From: Pseudomonadota bacterium
GTDB lineage: Bacteria; Pseudomonadota; Gammaproteobacteria; Burkholderiales; Burkholderiaceae_F
Length of the DNA: 64,000 nt
Direction: 5' to 3'
NCBI GenBank assembly: GCA_029778535.1
Contig: JAKOQB010000187.1
Coordinates: 1-64,000 of the forward strand
Part shown: positions 63,616 to 64,000 of the stretch, in pieces
Layout: each line of letters begins with the position of its first letter
Position numbering within the stretch: the first letter of the stretch is position 1
Notes under the pieces: generated by a model
What the model saw: the letters and a program-made list of their open reading frames with translations, nothing else
What the model was told of the DNA's origin: nothing
Databases searched by the model: none
Program-made: the position numbers and the translations under genes

Positions 63616-64000
63616 CCGCGGCCGGGCGTTTCCTGCTGCAGACGCCGCATCATCGCCTCGCGCGCCGGGAAGCGCGCGCAGTCGACGGCCGAGACCGGCG
63701 TGTCGAGGAACTTCAGCGCGCTGCGGTCGGCACGCACGGCGGCGGTGGCGCTGGCCAGCCGCAGTTCGCCGTTGTTCTTGCCGACGCCGCGCCACTTGGC
63801 GCCGACCACGATGAATCCGGCTTCGCCATCGGCGCGGCCCGAGCATTGGACGCTGGCGCTATCGCCGGCGGTCTCACCGGGCCACACCCGCTCGTCGAGC
63901 ACCTGGAAACGCAACCGCGCGTGATTGCCCGCGAGCACCTCCAGCACCGAACGCCGCAGCAGCCATGCGTGCACGGTGCCGTCGCAGGCGGCGAGCCACA
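63609..64000 (-). CDS. Unrecognised protein, 5' end outside window
   Basis: About 130 C-terminal residues are visible; the frame stays open to the window edge (WLAACDGTVHAWLLRRSVLEV...). The segment GDSASVQCSGRADGEAGFIVVGAKWRGVGKNNGEL looks beta-rich. The C-terminus ends ...REAMMRRLQQETPGRGQ. No family recognised. Confidence 0.6.
   Translation of the reverse strand, partial: WLAACDGTVHAWLLRRSVLEVLAGNHARLRFQVLDERVWPGETAGDSASVQCSGRADGEAGFIVVGAKWRGVGKNNGELRLASATAAVRADRSALKFLDTPVSAVDCARFPAREAMMRRLQQETPGRGQ

Overview
This is a high-GC window with densely packed genes on both strands. The gene content points to a betaproteobacterium, probably Burkholderiales. The evidence is a fused isobutyryl-CoA mutase (IcmF), a branched-chain 2-oxoacid dehydrogenase operon, a Liv-type ABC importer bracketed by two CoA ligases, a PEP-CTERM protein and an RHH_4 protein. 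This placement is inference from family distribution, not from a marker gene. No rRNA, tRNA or CRISPR array was seen.

Layout. (1) 1-6.3 kb: the 3' part of icmF, with a palindromic repeat inserted in frame, followed by a decayed stretch. That stretch holds a frameshifted DUF6883/DUF4926 pair, a dead nucleotidyltransferase pair and two scrambled icmF fragments. Next come an NTF2-like gene, a thioesterase and a truncated PEP-CTERM protein fused behind a broken acetyltransferase fragment. (2) 6.3-15.2 kb: a TPR-GGDEF diguanylate cyclase, an MFS transporter, the four-gene 2-oxoacid dehydrogenase operon (E1 alpha, E1 beta, E2, E3) and a YjbQ protein. (3) 15.2-19.4 kb, minus strand: small enzymes, a DJ-1 protein, and a GMC oxidoreductase with its Tat-exported small subunit. 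(4) 19.5-26.0 kb: a lone molybdopterin oxidoreductase, then a short KdpD-like kinase, a KdpE-like regulator and the potassium transporter Kup. (5) 26.1-43.8 kb: a VapBC toxin-antitoxin pair, metabolic genes, three regulators or motor genes (HDOD protein, PilB/GspE-type ATPase, hybrid kinase), transporters and a penicillin-acylase-family lipoprotein. (6) 43.9-53.0 kb: an acyl-CoA ligase, the complete Liv-type importer and a PaaK-like ligase in one direction. This looks like an uptake-and-activation operon for a carboxylate, and it carries two heptamer-repeat hairpins and one double hairpin between genes.

(7) 53.1-61.95 kb: the most striking feature. An 8,848-bp ISL3-family transposon carries a complete type I restriction-modification system (hsdM, hsdS, hsdR) and one unrecognised gene as cargo. 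It has 25-bp imperfect terminal inverted repeats (21/25 identical) and a perfect 8-bp target duplication, TTTCTTAT. All cargo genes lie in the same direction as the transposase. They overlap by ATGA junctions, and the transposase TTG start overlaps the hsdR stop.

(8) 61.95-64 kb: a DUF1801 protein with a histone-like tail, a TetR regulator, a 42-residue small protein behind a matching operator, and a gene running off the window end.
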